Translations under genes and position numbers: made by a program
DNA from: Actinomycetes bacterium
GTDB lineage: Bacteria > Actinomycetota > Actinomycetes > Propionibacteriales > Propionibacteriaceae
Direction: 5' to 3'
Length of the DNA stretch: 39,267 nt
NCBI GenBank assembly: GCA_023443125.1
Contig: JAEZVO010000086.1
Coordinates: 1-39,267, forward strand
Notes under the pieces: generated by a model
What the model was told of the DNA's origin: nothing
The model's database searches: none
What the model saw: the letters and a program-made list of their open reading frames with translations, nothing else
Part shown: positions 16,181-24,524 of the stretch, piece after piece
Layout of the letters: the number at the start of each line of letters is the position of its first letter
How positions within the stretch are numbered: position 1 is the stretch's first letter

Positions 16181-17365
16181 TTGACCGAGATCACTCCCGC
16201 CGTTTGGGCCATTACTCTCGTCGTCATCGGGGGCCTGCTGGTCTTCGATTTCGTATTCCATGTTCGGAAGGCGCATATTCCGACGTTGAAAGAGGCAGCC
16301 ATCTGGTCGGCCATTTACGTCGGTGTTGCCATCATCTTCGGCTTCATCCTGATATATGGGCTCGACCACCAAACTGGAATCGAGTACTTCAACGGCTACA
16401 TCCTGGAAAAAGCACTCAGCGTTGACAACCTTTTCGTATTTCTAGTCATCATCGGCAGCTTTAAAGTGCCGCGTGAAGACCAGCAGAAGGTGCTCCTGTT
16501 TGGAATCGTATTCGCACTCATTACCCGAAGCCTGTTCATCTTCGCAGGCAAGGCTCTCATTGATGCCTTCCAGTGGATGTTCTACCTTTTCGGCGCGTTC
16601 TTGATCTGGACTGCCATCCACATGCTGATGCCAGAGAAAGAAGACAGCGACGAGGCGAACAACTTCATCATCCGAACGGTGAAGAAATTCGTCCATACCT
16701 CCGATGAGTACGACGGCGACAAGCTGTTCACCTACATCGACGGCAAGCGCGTGCTCACCCCTATGCTTCTCGTGATGCTTGCCATCGGCGGCACCGATAT
16801 CCTCTTCGCGTTTGACTCCATTCCAGCCATTTACGGCGTCACGCAAAATGTGTACCTGGTGTTCACCGCAACGGCATTCTCGCTCATGGGTCTACGCCAG
16901 CTCTATTTCCTTATCGACGGTTTCCTGGACCGCCTCGTCTACCTGAAATTTGGCCTCACCGCCATTCTCGGTTTCATCGGCGTGAAGCTCCTCATCCACG
17001 CTATGCACGAAAATGACGTGCCGTTCATCAACGGTGGTGAGCCCGTCCACACCATTCCCGAGATCGGCGCGTACACCTCGCTGTACGTCATCCTGATTAT
17101 CCTGCTACTCACGATCGTCGGCTCGCTGCTAACTCCGTCGGGTAAAGCACTGTCGACGGCGTCCGCGCTGCACCGCGAAGCGACGGCCTATGTGCAGTCG
17201 GTCGGGGAATTCTCGAACGCAGAGCGCGACGAACAGTACGAGAAAATCGTCCGGCTCGAGAAGAAGCTCGCAGGCTTCCACAGCAAGCACGTCGACAAGC
17301 ACGCTAAGGACGACCACGACGAGGTCGTCGACCAAGCGCACGCGCTGCGGGCGCAAGGGAAGTAG
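16181..17365 (+). CDS. TerC-family integral membrane protein
   Basis: A 394-residue membrane protein with about nine hydrophobic segments and the TerC acidic signature: EKALSVDNLFVFLVI (about residue 75) and GGTDILFAFDSIPAIYG (about 205). Members export or handle metal ions, notably manganese, or aid metalation of secreted proteins; tellurite resistance is only one phenotype. A charged cytoplasmic tail (about 330-394) ends the protein. TTG 16181 follows AAGAGGAAG by 10 nt. Base use is less GC-rich than neighbours, which may just reflect membrane codons. It is five bases from the MFS gene, forming an operon. Confidence 0.88.
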   Translation: MTEITPAVWAITLVVIGGLLVFDFVFHVRKAHIPTLKEAAIWSAIYVGVAIIFGFILIYGLDHQTGIEYFNGYILEKALSVDNLFVFLVIIGSFKVPREDQQKVLLFGIVFALITRSLFIFAGKALIDAFQWMFYLFGAFLIWTAIHMLMPEKEDSDEANNFIIRTVKKFVHTSDEYDGDKLFTYIDGKRVLTPMLLVMLAIGGTDILFAFDSIPAIYGVTQNVYLVFTATAFSLMGLRQLYFLIDGFLDRLVYLKFGLTAILGFIGVKLLIHAMHENDVPFINGGEPVHTIPEIGAYTSLYVILIILLLTIVGSLLTPSGKALSTASALHREATAYVQSVGEFSNAERDEQYEKIVRLEKKLAGFHSKHVDKHAKDDHDEVVDQAHALRAQGK

Positions 17366-17370
17366 CGTCC

Positions 17371-18699
17371 ATGGAGTTGTGGCGCGCGCTCAAACGGCTG
17401 TGGGTGCGCGACGATTTCCGTCGCCTGCTCGTGCTTCGCCTCACCGCCCAAACCGCCGACGGCACACTCCAGGTGGGCATGGCCAGCTACGTGCTGTTCT
17501 CGCCCCAATCTCAGCCCGACGCCGGCGCCATCGCCGCCGTACTTGCCATCTCGCTGCTGCCCTTCACGCTGCTCGGCCCGTTCGTCTCCCCGTTGCTCGA
17601 CCGTTGGTCGCGACGCGACGTCGCCTTGTGGTCGAATGTCATCCGTGCGGTATTGACGCTTGTCATCGCAGGCATCGTCTTCGTGAACTGGACGAGCGGA
17701 GCCGGCACCACGACCTTGATGGTGCTGTTACTCGTCGCGCTCAGCCTCAACCGATTCATGCTCGCCGGGCTGTCGGCCGGTATGCACCACACCGTCTCCC
17801 CGCGTGAATATCTGTCGGCCTCGTCGATCATCCCGATGGTGGGGCCGCTCGGGGTAGTCGTCGGTGGCGCGGTCGGCCTCGGCATCCGGCTTGTGCTCGG
17901 ACGATTCGTCCCCACCCACGTCGCCGACGCGGTGATTTTCGTCGTCGCAGCGGCCATGTTTGTGTGGTCAGCGCTGGAGGCGAGGACGTTCTCCCGCGGC
18001 GCGCTCGGGCCCGACGAGCAGGAGGAGCTGCCGTCGATGCGCCACGTGCTGCGCGGGCTCGGCACCGCGAGTGCGCACCTGTGGCAGCGCAAATCCGCGC
18101 TGCTCGGCCTCGTCGACATGGCGGTGACGCGCTTCCTCTTCGGATTGGTTTCCGTCGCGCTCATCTTGGTGGCCCGCAACCGGTGGCATCCCGTCACCGA
18201 GCCCGATGCCGCGCTCGCCGACCTCGGAGTCTGGGGCGCGATGACCGGCGCCGGATTCCTGCTCGCCGCAGTCGTCGTGCCCTCCTCGGTGAGCCGCGTC
18301 GGGCTCCGCACCACCCTCGTCGCGTTGCTCGCGCTCGGCGCGGCATCCACCCTCGTCGTGACATTCTCAGATGGCCGGTGGGTGCTGTTCGGCATGAGCT
18401 TCGTCGTCGGGCTGGTGACGCAGGCGGTGAAGGTATGCGTCGACGGGCTCGTGCACGCCCACATCGACGAGACGTACAAAGGCCGCGTGTTCACGTTCTA
18501 CGACATGGGCTTCAACGGCGCCTACGTGCTCGCCGCAGTGGTGGCCATGTTCGCACTCCCCGTCGACGGCGTCTCATCGCCGGCGTTTGCCGCAATGACG
18601 GCGCTCTTCGTGGCACTCGCGGCGCTGACGGTCTGGGGTGCGGCGAGGATCACCGTCGCAGAATTCGAGCGCGGCTCGGAAGACCTCGCCCGAACGTAG
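17371..18699 (+). CDS. Major facilitator superfamily transporter
   Basis: A 442-residue transporter with about 12 hydrophobic segments. The loop between segments 2 and 3 has PLLDRWSRRDVALWSN, a form of the MFS signature, and segment 10-11 carries YKGRVFTFYDMGFNGAYVL. The substrate cannot be read from sequence; drug or metabolite efflux is plausible. ATG 17371 follows the terC stop by five bases, so expression is likely coupled. Open frames on both other frames are shadows. Confidence 0.75.
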   Translation: MELWRALKRLWVRDDFRRLLVLRLTAQTADGTLQVGMASYVLFSPQSQPDAGAIAAVLAISLLPFTLLGPFVSPLLDRWSRRDVALWSNVIRAVLTLVIAGIVFVNWTSGAGTTTLMVLLLVALSLNRFMLAGLSAGMHHTVSPREYLSASSIIPMVGPLGVVVGGAVGLGIRLVLGRFVPTHVADAVIFVVAAAMFVWSALEARTFSRGALGPDEQEELPSMRHVLRGLGTASAHLWQRKSALLGLVDMAVTRFLFGLVSVALILVARNRWHPVTEPDAALADLGVWGAMTGAGFLLAAVVVPSSVSRVGLRTTLVALLALGAASTLVVTFSDGRWVLFGMSFVVGLVTQAVKVCVDGLVHAHIDETYKGRVFTFYDMGFNGAYVLAAVVAMFALPVDGVSSPAFAAMTALFVALAALTVWGAARITVAEFERGSEDLART

Positions 18700-18707
18700 G
18701 CGACGGG

Positions 18708-18713
18708 TAGGCT
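18708..18713 (+). promoter_or_regulatory. -10 hexamer for leaderless DLW-39-like gene
   Basis: TAGGCT lies exactly six bases before ATG 18720, the same arrangement and the same hexamer as menB. Confidence 0.5.
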
Positions 18714-18719
18714 GGGGCC

Positions 18720-18839
18720 ATGAAGCGCAAGCTGCTGTTGTTCCTCGCCATGATCACTGTCGTGTTGGCCATCTTCGGCGCCATCGACAAAGTGGAAGCC
18801 AAGCGGCGGCGCGAGCTGTGGGCGGAAGCCACCGACTAA
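18720..18839 (+). CDS. DLW-39-like small membrane peptide (39 aa)
   Basis: ATG 18720 opens a 39-codon frame ending TAA. It encodes a short hydrophobic segment (about residues 4-22) after KRK, then a charged tail ending ELWAEATD. That ending and the length match the actinobacterial DLW-39 family, of unknown function, where the conserved triplet is DLW; here it is ELW. The TAGGCT hexamer six bases upstream supports expression. It lies between the MFS gene and galE. Confidence 0.65.
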   Translation: MKRKLLLFLAMITVVLAIFGAIDKVEAKRRRELWAEATD

Positions 18840-18862
18840 ACCCGCACCCCCGCGGCTGAGGG

Positions 18863-19852
18863 TCAGTACCCGAGCATCTTCTTGCGCTCGGGCAGCCAAG
18901 CGATGGCGTCGCGTACCGCGTCGGTTTCAGAGAGCTTGGCCTCCCAGCCGAGCACATCCTTCGCCTTCTGCGAGACGGTGTAGACGCCCGCGACGTCGCC
19001 GGGGCGCGGCGGGCCGAACGTGACCTGCAGGGGGTCGCCCGAGATCTCCTCGAAGCTCGCGGCGAGCTCCTTCACCGTGACGCCGTTGCCGGTGCCGATG
19101 TTGAACACCTGGTACGGCTCGCTGGCGGTGGCCTCGTCGAAGTGCTCCAGCGCGGCGACGTGCGCCTGGGCGAGGTCCCAGACGTGGATGTAATCGCGGA
19201 TGCCGGAGCCGTCTCGGGTGGGCCAATCCACGCCGGTGACGGTGAACGTCTCGTGCTTCTGCCAGGCCTCGAGCAGCTTCGCGAGCACGTGGGTGGGGTG
19301 CTCGAGCTGCTGGCCGGAGCGGAGCTTCGGGTCGGTGCCGATGGGGTTGAAGTACCTGAGCGAGAGCACGCGCATCTCAGAGGCCTTCGTGAAGTCCTCC
19401 AAAATGAGTTCGACGAGGTACTTCGTCTTCGCGTACGGCGAGTTGGGGCGCAACGGTGACTGCTCCGTCACGACGAAGTTCTCGTCGGGCGCGTAGATCG
19501 ACGCCGACGATGAGAACAGGAACCGCTTGTTCCCGTTGCGTTCGAGCGCTTCGAGCAGCTTCACCGTTTTGCCGACGTTGTTGTCGTAGTAGCCGAGCGG
19601 ATCGGCTACCGATTCGGGCACGACGATCTTCGCAGCGCAGTGCACCACCGCGTCGATCTGGTGCTCCGAAAAAATCTGGTCGACGAGGGCGCCGTCGGCG
19701 ATGTCTCCCTCGTACAGCGGTCGATCTTGGATGAACTCGCGCTTGCCGGTGGAGAAATCGTCGAGGATAACCACGTCGTGACCTGCGTCTTCGCAGGCGG
19801 AGGCCACGGTGGAGCCGATGTATCCGGCGCCGCCAGTGATGAGAATCTTCAT
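18863..19852 (-). CDS. galE: UDP-glucose 4-epimerase
   Basis: It interconverts UDP-glucose and UDP-galactose using bound NAD. The 329-residue protein shows the Rossmann motif GGAGYIG (7-13), the catalytic SSSASIYA stretch, YAKTK (Tyr-x3-Lys) and RYFNPIG, all typical of short-chain dehydrogenase-type epimerases. ATG 19852 gives the canonical N-terminus MKILITGGAGYIG; TAGGCT seven bases upstream suggests a leaderless mRNA. No other galactose gene is adjacent, so it may serve cell-wall polysaccharide synthesis. Confidence 0.93.
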   Translation of the reverse strand: MKILITGGAGYIGSTVASACEDAGHDVVILDDFSTGKREFIQDRPLYEGDIADGALVDQIFSEHQIDAVVHCAAKIVVPESVADPLGYYDNNVGKTVKLLEALERNGNKRFLFSSSASIYAPDENFVVTEQSPLRPNSPYAKTKYLVELILEDFTKASEMRVLSLRYFNPIGTDPKLRSGQQLEHPTHVLAKLLEAWQKHETFTVTGVDWPTRDGSGIRDYIHVWDLAQAHVAALEHFDEATASEPYQVFNIGTGNGVTVKELAASFEEISGDPLQVTFGPPRPGDVAGVYTVSQKAKDVLGWEAKLSETDAVRDAIAWLPERKKMLGY

Positions 19853-19859
19853 GGTGCTG

Positions 19860-19865
19860 AGCCTA
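19860..19865 (-). promoter_or_regulatory. -10 hexamer for leaderless galE
   Basis: On the minus strand TAGGCT is seven bases before ATG 19852, with no purine-rich ribosome site. Confidence 0.45.
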
Positions 19866-19897
19866 CAACGCTGCCGTTTGCGACGTGCGGCGGCCAA

Positions 19898-19945
19898 GAT
19901 AGATCAAGTTCGTGGTGGGTAGACGAGCCACGAACTTGATCTATC
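19898..19945. repeat. 18-bp-stem palindrome, copy 3
   Basis: Arms 19898-19915 and 19928-19945, loop identical to copy 1. It overlaps the 3' end of vapC: the toxin's stop codon (19941-19943, minus) is the TAG inside the right arm. Confidence 0.9.
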
Positions 19946-20381
19946 CTGACCGATCAGTGGGCTTGTGGCTGAGGCTGCGTCGAACGGGCCGCAGATCGAG
20001 CCCTTCGATGTGAGCGAAATCGTCGGGGTTCGCGGTGTGAAGGGGGAGTTGCTGCGAGATAGCAACCGCGGCGATCAGCGCGTCGTATCCACGTGCTGCT
20101 GGCTTGCGGCCGGAGGCGCGCAGCGATGCGGCCACCCTGCCGAAGGAGCGCGCGGCAGCGGCGTCGAAGGGGAGCGGCTCGAAGGTCGCCTCCGCCAGTT
20201 GCAGCACCTGCTGCCGGTGCGCCCGCTCTTTCGGGTCAGTGGTCACCAGCGGACCGACGGACAACTCGGCGAGCGTAATGGTGCTGATCAGCGGGACTTC
20301 CGGGAGATCCTAGGGTTCGACGTGAGCGAGGTCGATCACCAGATTCGTGTCGAGGAGCCCTGCTCCTTCGGGGACGGTCAC
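19941..20381 (-). pseudogene. vapC: PIN-domain toxin (VapC type) with in-frame TAG
   Basis: GTG 20381 overlaps the antitoxin stop by GTGA, the usual toxin start. The frame reads VPEGAGLLDTNLVIDLAHVEP, with the first PIN-domain Asp in LLDTN, then TAG at 20310-20312 (codon 24), then DLPEVPLISTITLAELSVGP and on to YDALIAAVAISQQLPLHTAN with later acidic residues. All parts lie in one frame, so a single base change separates this from an intact 146-residue ribonuclease. A start at TTG 20264 would omit the first catalytic Asp. VapC toxins cleave RNA, often tRNA. Confidence 0.8.
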
Positions 20382-20611
20382 AGCGACCAGTCCAGCATGT
20401 CGTCGACATCTCGCTGGAACTGCTCGGCGTCGATCGTCGGCAGGGCTGCCCAGCGAAACAGCAATTGGTCTCGACGCAGCGGCGTCTTACGCAGTGGAAC
20501 CACCTGCGCCACAGGCTCACCGTCTTTGGTGACGACGACGCTCTCGCCCTGCTGCACTCGTTTCAGCAGGGCGGCGCTGTTGTTGCGCAGCTCGCGAACC
20601 GGGACACTCAT
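20378..20611 (-). CDS. Phd/YefM-type antitoxin
   Basis: 77 residues: MSVPVRELRNNSAALLKRVQ, ESVVVTKDGEPVAQVVPL, typical of the prevent-host-death fold (N-terminal DNA binding), with an acidic C-terminus (DAEQFQRDVDDMLDW) that would wrap the toxin. It is intact although the toxin carries a nonsense codon. Start and toxin overlap show the operon order antitoxin-toxin. Autoregulation through the palindrome just upstream is likely. Confidence 0.85.
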   Translation of the reverse strand: MSVPVRELRNNSAALLKRVQQGESVVVTKDGEPVAQVVPLRKTPLRRDQLLFRWAALPTIDAEQFQRDVDDMLDWSL

Positions 20612-20620
20612 GCACGAAGT

Positions 20621-20636
20621 GTATCACCCGTGATAC
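20621..20636. promoter_or_regulatory. Palindromic operator candidate for antitoxin
   Basis: GTATCAC and GTGATAC form a perfect 7-bp inverted repeat around CC, 9 bp upstream of the antitoxin ATG. Phd/YefM antitoxins repress their own operon by binding such palindromes. Confidence 0.55.
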
Positions 20637-20646
20637 GCGTCGATTG

Positions 20647-21270
20647 TCACCAGCCGCGGGCCTCCCAGTCGTCGACGTGCGGTGCTTCGGCGCCGATGGT
20701 GGTGGAGTCTCCGTGCCCAGGATGCACGACGGTGTCCGCAGGCAGCGTGAACAGTCGCTCGCGCAACGACCGCATGACCTGCTGAAAGTCGGAGTAGTCC
20801 CAACGCGTCGCGCCCGGCCCGCCCGGGAAGAGCGTGTCACCGCTCAACACGGCGCCAAGCCCGTCGATCCGCAGCGACGTCGACCCCGGCGTGTGTCCCG
20901 GTGTGTGCATGGCCTGGATGGTTGCACCCGCGACGGTGAACGTCGTCCCATCTTCGAGGGGCCGGAACCCGTCGGGGCTACCCGTGGCGTCTTCCCACAG
21001 GAAGCGGTCGGCCTCGTGCAGGTAGACGGGAGCAGGGATGCGGGAAATAAACGCAGGCGTGGCGCGCACGTGGTCCCAGTGGCCGTGGGTGAGCAGCACT
21101 GCGAGCACCTTGCGCCCGTCGACGGCGATGGCGACGGCGTCGGGATCGTGGGCCGGATCCACCACGATCACCTCGTGGCTATCACCGACGAGCCACACAT
21201 TGTTCTCGTGTTCGGGCGGCCCGGCTGGGTCAAAGTTGCCGGCCGTGACAAGCCGTTCGATCTGTGTCAT
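20647..21270 (-). CDS. MBL-fold metallohydrolase, glyoxalase II-like
   Basis: 207 residues with the metal site THGHWDH (H62, H64, D66, H67), a later His in HTPGHTPGS, Asp in SGDTLF and His in VHPGHGDST, the complete metallo-beta-lactamase ligand set. The small single-domain form resembles hydroxyacylglutathione hydrolase-like enzymes of actinobacteria; the thiol ester substrate is unknown (mycothiol-linked is plausible). AGGAGG precedes ATG 21270. It is divergent from the first cassette. Confidence 0.85.
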   Translation of the reverse strand: MTQIERLVTAGNFDPAGPPEHENNVWLVGDSHEVIVVDPAHDPDAVAIAVDGRKVLAVLLTHGHWDHVRATPAFISRIPAPVYLHEADRFLWEDATGSPDGFRPLEDGTTFTVAGATIQAMHTPGHTPGSTSLRIDGLGAVLSGDTLFPGGPGATRWDYSDFQQVMRSLRERLFTLPADTVVHPGHGDSTTIGAEAPHVDDWEARGW

Positions 21271-21390
21271 GGGTACCTCCTGGTGGCCACTGTAGGCGCC
21301 TCAGGGGCATATCCGACGGCGCTTCTGGTGGGTTTCTGCACCAGCCGCCCAACCGGAGACACGCCGAAAGGCTGTTATGAACCTCTGCGC

Positions 21391-21406
21391 TGCAATACTG
21401 CGGAGC
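21391..21406 (+). promoter_or_regulatory. Conserved leader before cassette 1
   Basis: AATACT is followed by seven bases and GTG 21407; the same block (AATACT, seven bases, GTGTCC) precedes the second cassette at 24525. No clear ribosome site. This may be a shared -10 element of a leaderless transcript. Confidence 0.4.
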
Positions 21407-22180
21407 GTGTCCACCGACTACTTCGACGACGATTACGACCCGCTCGCACCCATGATCGACGCTGCCCCCGCAGACGTCGACGAGCCGGCGCACGTCGACG
21501 AGTCGTCGGGGCGCTCAGGTTCGCCGCAGTCCGCCAACCTCGAGATGACCGTCGACGATGCGCTGGATGAAGAAGGCGACGGCGGAATTGGGGGCGGCAA
21601 CGGCATCGTGCGGATCTGGGTGGAAGACGACGGACGCATGTCGAAGGTGCGAGTGAGCCCCGTCTGGTTTCAGCGGCTCGGCCCCGGCCAAACGCTGGAG
21701 CTGGCGTTCCAGGACGCGTTCGCCAAGGCCAGGATGCGCGTCGCTGAGCGAGGCACCGTCGAATCGACGTCATTCGACGACGCTGATTTCGGCGAGATTC
21801 CCCCGCTCACCCCTGAGAACATCTCGCTCTACGTGCGAATGATGAACGACCATCGCAAACGCTGGCTCGCGCTGGTGGAAGAATCCGCCAAGGAGCCTCC
21901 GGCGCCCGTGCCGACGTTTCGTGGAAAGTCGGCCGGTGTTGCCGTGACACTCACGAATGCAGGCTTCCCGAGCCGGGTGGAGTTCAACCAGAAGTGGCTT
22001 GACGATGCGCAGGTCGGATCGATCTGCATCAACGTCAGCGCAGCAGCAGCCAAGGCGTACGAGCAATTCGAGCAGTACGTCCCCGAAACGAACGAACGTG
22101 ATGAGGCAATACGGACGATGGAGGCGGAGCAGGAGTACATGATGGCCGGCTTCTACCGTCTGTTCGATCCCAGAAGGTGA
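21407..22180 (+). CDS. Cassette 1, gene A: tandem YbaB-like protein
   Basis: A 257-residue soluble protein without signal or membrane segment. An acidic N-terminus (STDYFDDDYDPLAP) is followed by two similar halves: about 66-110 (VRIWVEDDGRMSKVRVSPVW, then LGPGQTLELAFQDAFAKAR) and about 177-222 (VAVTLTNAGFPSRVEFNQKW, then DDAQVGSICINVSAAAAKAY). Each looks like the YbaB/EbfC beta-strand-turn-strand-helix pattern. Between them lies a helical PPLTPENISLYVRMMNDH segment. YbaB-like proteins accompany T7SS loci in actinobacteria; the role is unknown (chaperone or nucleoid protein). GTG 21407 matches the paralogue start. It ends 3 bases before gene B. Confidence 0.65.
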   Translation: MSTDYFDDDYDPLAPMIDAAPADVDEPAHVDESSGRSGSPQSANLEMTVDDALDEEGDGGIGGGNGIVRIWVEDDGRMSKVRVSPVWFQRLGPGQTLELAFQDAFAKARMRVAERGTVESTSFDDADFGEIPPLTPENISLYVRMMNDHRKRWLALVEESAKEPPAPVPTFRGKSAGVAVTLTNAGFPSRVEFNQKWLDDAQVGSICINVSAAAAKAYEQFEQYVPETNERDEAIRTMEAEQEYMMAGFYRLFDPRR

Positions 22181-22183
22181 GCG

Positions 22184-23434
22184 ATGACTGAACCGTCAGA
22201 CGAGGATAAAGAACTGCAGCAGCGGGCCACAGAGTCCGAGTTTTCGGGCATCTCCGCCGACTCGGATGATCTGCTCGACGATGGCGAGCTGCGCGAAGGA
22301 CTCATCAACCCCAACGCGTCCGGTGGAAAGGGGAAGAATTCCGGGCCGGGCATGATGCCGCCCATGATGATGGGCGGCGCGGGTGCTGGCACCGGTGCGG
22401 GTGCCCAGAACGCCATGGGTGCCAATGCCATGGCTGCGGGTCAGGCGAACGCAGCGAACATGAACGCCATGGGTGCGCAGAGCGCGATGCGTGGTGCCGG
22501 CGGCGCGCCGGGTGGCCTCGGCGCGGGCACGCCCGGCATGGGTGCTCCCGGTATGGGCCCGGGCGGTGGCAGCCCCGGTGTGTTGGCGGCCGGTGGTGAG
22601 TCCCCGCTGGGTGACATCCCGTCGGGCTGGAGGCCCGGCGACCCGATTCTCCCCGGTGATCCCCGTCACCCAGGCGGAGATCTCGGTGCCATCTTCCCCG
22701 GTGATCCCCGCTACGGCGATCTCGTCCCTGGTTGGTCCGACGGTGTCTACGGCGATCCATCGGATCCGAGCAGCTGGAACGTCCCCACTGGCTACGATCC
22801 GAACGATCCAAGCACCTGGGGTGGCGTCGACAACGGTGTCGGTGGCGTATTGCCGAGCGACGGTGGGCGGCACGGTTGGAGCTACGGCGATCCGATCATG
22901 CCCGGCGATCCACGCCATCCAGGCGGCACGAGCCCGCTCTACCCTGGCGACCCGGGCTACGACCGCGCCGCATTGGGCGGTGTGCTTAGCCCCGACGGTT
23001 GGTCCAGCGTCAACCCGCCGCGCGGAACCAACATCCCGACCGCCGGGCAGCCCAACCTCCCCACTGCTGGCCCGGGCGCTGACGCTGGAGGGGGCACAGG
23101 AAATAGCGGCGGCACGAGCTCCGGTACGCAGAGCGGCACCAACACCAGCTTCAGCGTCGACCAGGCTCAGCTGCGCGAATGGGCCAAGAAGTGGCAGGAA
23201 GCATCCGACAAGACGGCGGCGGTGCAGAGCAAGATGCAACTACCGCAGGATTTCGGGTTCATTGCATCCGCGCTGCCTGCAACACACACGTTGGGTGGGT
23301 CCGTCATCGATTGGTCGACCGGCGCGAGCAAGGAGTTCAATCAGATCGGTGAAAGCCTCATTGCGGCCGCCGATAGGTACGAAGAACAAGAAGGCTTCGG
23401 CGTGCGTCAGTCGAACCAGATAGGAGGACAGTGA
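22184..23434 (+). CDS. Cassette 1, gene B: EspC-like T7SS substrate candidate
   Basis: 416 residues in three parts. The N-terminus (about 9-45) is conserved with the paralogue: QRATESEFSGISADSDDL, ELREGLINPNA. It is followed by GPGMMPPMMMGG and a long Gly/Ala/Met/Pro region. The middle (about 150-260) is rich in Gly-Asp-Pro and contains two copies of a 26-residue unit with GDPI, PGDPRHPGG and PGDPRY. The C-terminal 95 residues are helical (FSVDQAQLREWAKKWQEAS) and resemble EspC-type secreted proteins; they end with Y399-EEQ-E403, the YxxxD/E signal. No classical signal peptide. Export and extracellular role are inferred. Confidence 0.65.
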   Translation: MTEPSDEDKELQQRATESEFSGISADSDDLLDDGELREGLINPNASGGKGKNSGPGMMPPMMMGGAGAGTGAGAQNAMGANAMAAGQANAANMNAMGAQSAMRGAGGAPGGLGAGTPGMGAPGMGPGGGSPGVLAAGGESPLGDIPSGWRPGDPILPGDPRHPGGDLGAIFPGDPRYGDLVPGWSDGVYGDPSDPSSWNVPTGYDPNDPSTWGGVDNGVGGVLPSDGGRHGWSYGDPIMPGDPRHPGGTSPLYPGDPGYDRAALGGVLSPDGWSSVNPPRGTNIPTAGQPNLPTAGPGADAGGGTGNSGGTSSGTQSGTNTSFSVDQAQLREWAKKWQEASDKTAAVQSKMQLPQDFGFIASALPATHTLGGSVIDWSTGASKEFNQIGESLIAAADRYEEQEGFGVRQSNQIGGQ

Positions 23435-23436
23435 GC

Positions 23437-24402
23437 ATGGTTGCAACAGCTGGAATGGCCACAGGCGTAGCTGGGTTCCCCTCGCTCACTGAGATGGTGG
23501 CCACTGCTAGGGCGACGTACGCCGACGACGCTCTCATGAGCGAGCCAACTTCGTCGGAGAAGGACCAGGACTACAAAAACCTTCCCTCGAATGCGGAAGC
23601 GCTGCGAACGAGCCTTGACACCGCGGTGCGGATGGATGAGCAGCAAGTCACCTCATTTTGGCAAGAGGTGCAGGAAGTGTTCCAGCACGGATGGAACTAC
23701 TTTTCAGATCGCGAGGCATTCAAGCAGCGTTGCCAAGCCATCGTCGACGACGCATATGCACAGTTGAAGCGGGTGGAAGGTACTGTCGCTCAGCTCAAGA
23801 AGTATCTCGGCATCCCTGAGCGGCTGACTGGAGAGTTCCACGAATGGAGCAGCCACGCGCGTGAGCTGAAGGCCATCATCGACCCCATCCCTGACTACGG
23901 GCAGATTCCGAATTGGCACGGGCCGGCTAGCAATGAATACCTCACCATGACGGAGGTGCAGGTGCAGGCGTGTAATGAGCTGTTCCCGCGTGCGAAGAAC
24001 ATGGCTGAGACGCTCCACGTTGCCGAGAGCTTGAACTACGGCGTGCTGTCGGGCGCGAACTCGAACATCCAGACCGCGCTGGGGCACATGCGCCAATGCG
24101 TTGCCGTTCCCGAGGGGCGGTTCTACGTGAACACGGCGCGCTGCGGCGCAGTGCTCTCTCAGCTGGCAGGCCTGTTGGAGGAGATTCGCACGCTGGCTGA
24201 TCTCCCGTCGGGTCAGCTGCAGGCACGGTTGCAGGATGTTGAATCGTCGGCGAGCGTGTTGCGCTCTGGGTGGCCGAGTGGTTCCTCACAGCACGGGCAG
24301 GAGGGTGTGCCGTCGCCGGAAATCGACGTGATGGCGCCGAAGGCTCCCGCTGAGACCAGTATTGATGCCGACGGCCCAGGAAGCGACGGTACTGAGCGCT
24401 GA
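23437..24402 (+). CDS. Cassette 1, gene C: helical W-x-G protein
   Basis: A 321-residue mostly helical protein, no signal peptide or membrane segment. A W-H-G turn (W160) within PNWHGPASNEYLTMTEVQVQ recalls the WXG turn, and the paralogue has W-S-G in the equivalent place with GPA/TYREMADVQV around it. The C-terminus shares a WPSG motif. Such features suggest a WXG100/LXG-like helical partner or T7SS substrate, but it is longer than WXG100 proteins and not recognised. ATG 23437 lies 9 bases after AGGAGG (23422-23427); GTG 23431 overlaps the stop of gene B but is only 3 bases from that site. Confidence 0.6.
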   Translation: MVATAGMATGVAGFPSLTEMVATARATYADDALMSEPTSSEKDQDYKNLPSNAEALRTSLDTAVRMDEQQVTSFWQEVQEVFQHGWNYFSDREAFKQRCQAIVDDAYAQLKRVEGTVAQLKKYLGIPERLTGEFHEWSSHARELKAIIDPIPDYGQIPNWHGPASNEYLTMTEVQVQACNELFPRAKNMAETLHVAESLNYGVLSGANSNIQTALGHMRQCVAVPEGRFYVNTARCGAVLSQLAGLLEEIRTLADLPSGQLQARLQDVESSASVLRSGWPSGSSQHGQEGVPSPEIDVMAPKAPAETSIDADGPGSDGTER

Positions 24403-24413
24403 CCTCCATACTC

Positions 24414-24447
24414 ACGGTGGGGCTGCCCGGAAGGGTGGCCCCACCGT
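24414..24447 (+). terminator. Hairpin at end of cassette 1
   Basis: ACGGTGGGGC (24414-24423) and GCCCCACCGT (24438-24447) form a perfect 10-bp stem with a 14-nt loop, 12 bp after the cassette 1 stop. No strong T-run follows. It probably separates the two cassettes' transcripts. Confidence 0.6.
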
Positions 24448-24508
24448 CGTGTTTGCGCCGGACATCCCCAGATGGGCGCTCGTAACTCGTCGAAGTGATC
24501 CCCTCCGC

Positions 24509-24524
24509 TGGAATACTGAACTGC
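24509..24524 (+). promoter_or_regulatory. Conserved leader before cassette 2
   Basis: AATACT, seven bases, then GTG 24525, matching the leader of cassette 1. The surrounding bases (CTGSAATACTG) are also shared although the intergenic regions differ otherwise. Confidence 0.4.
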
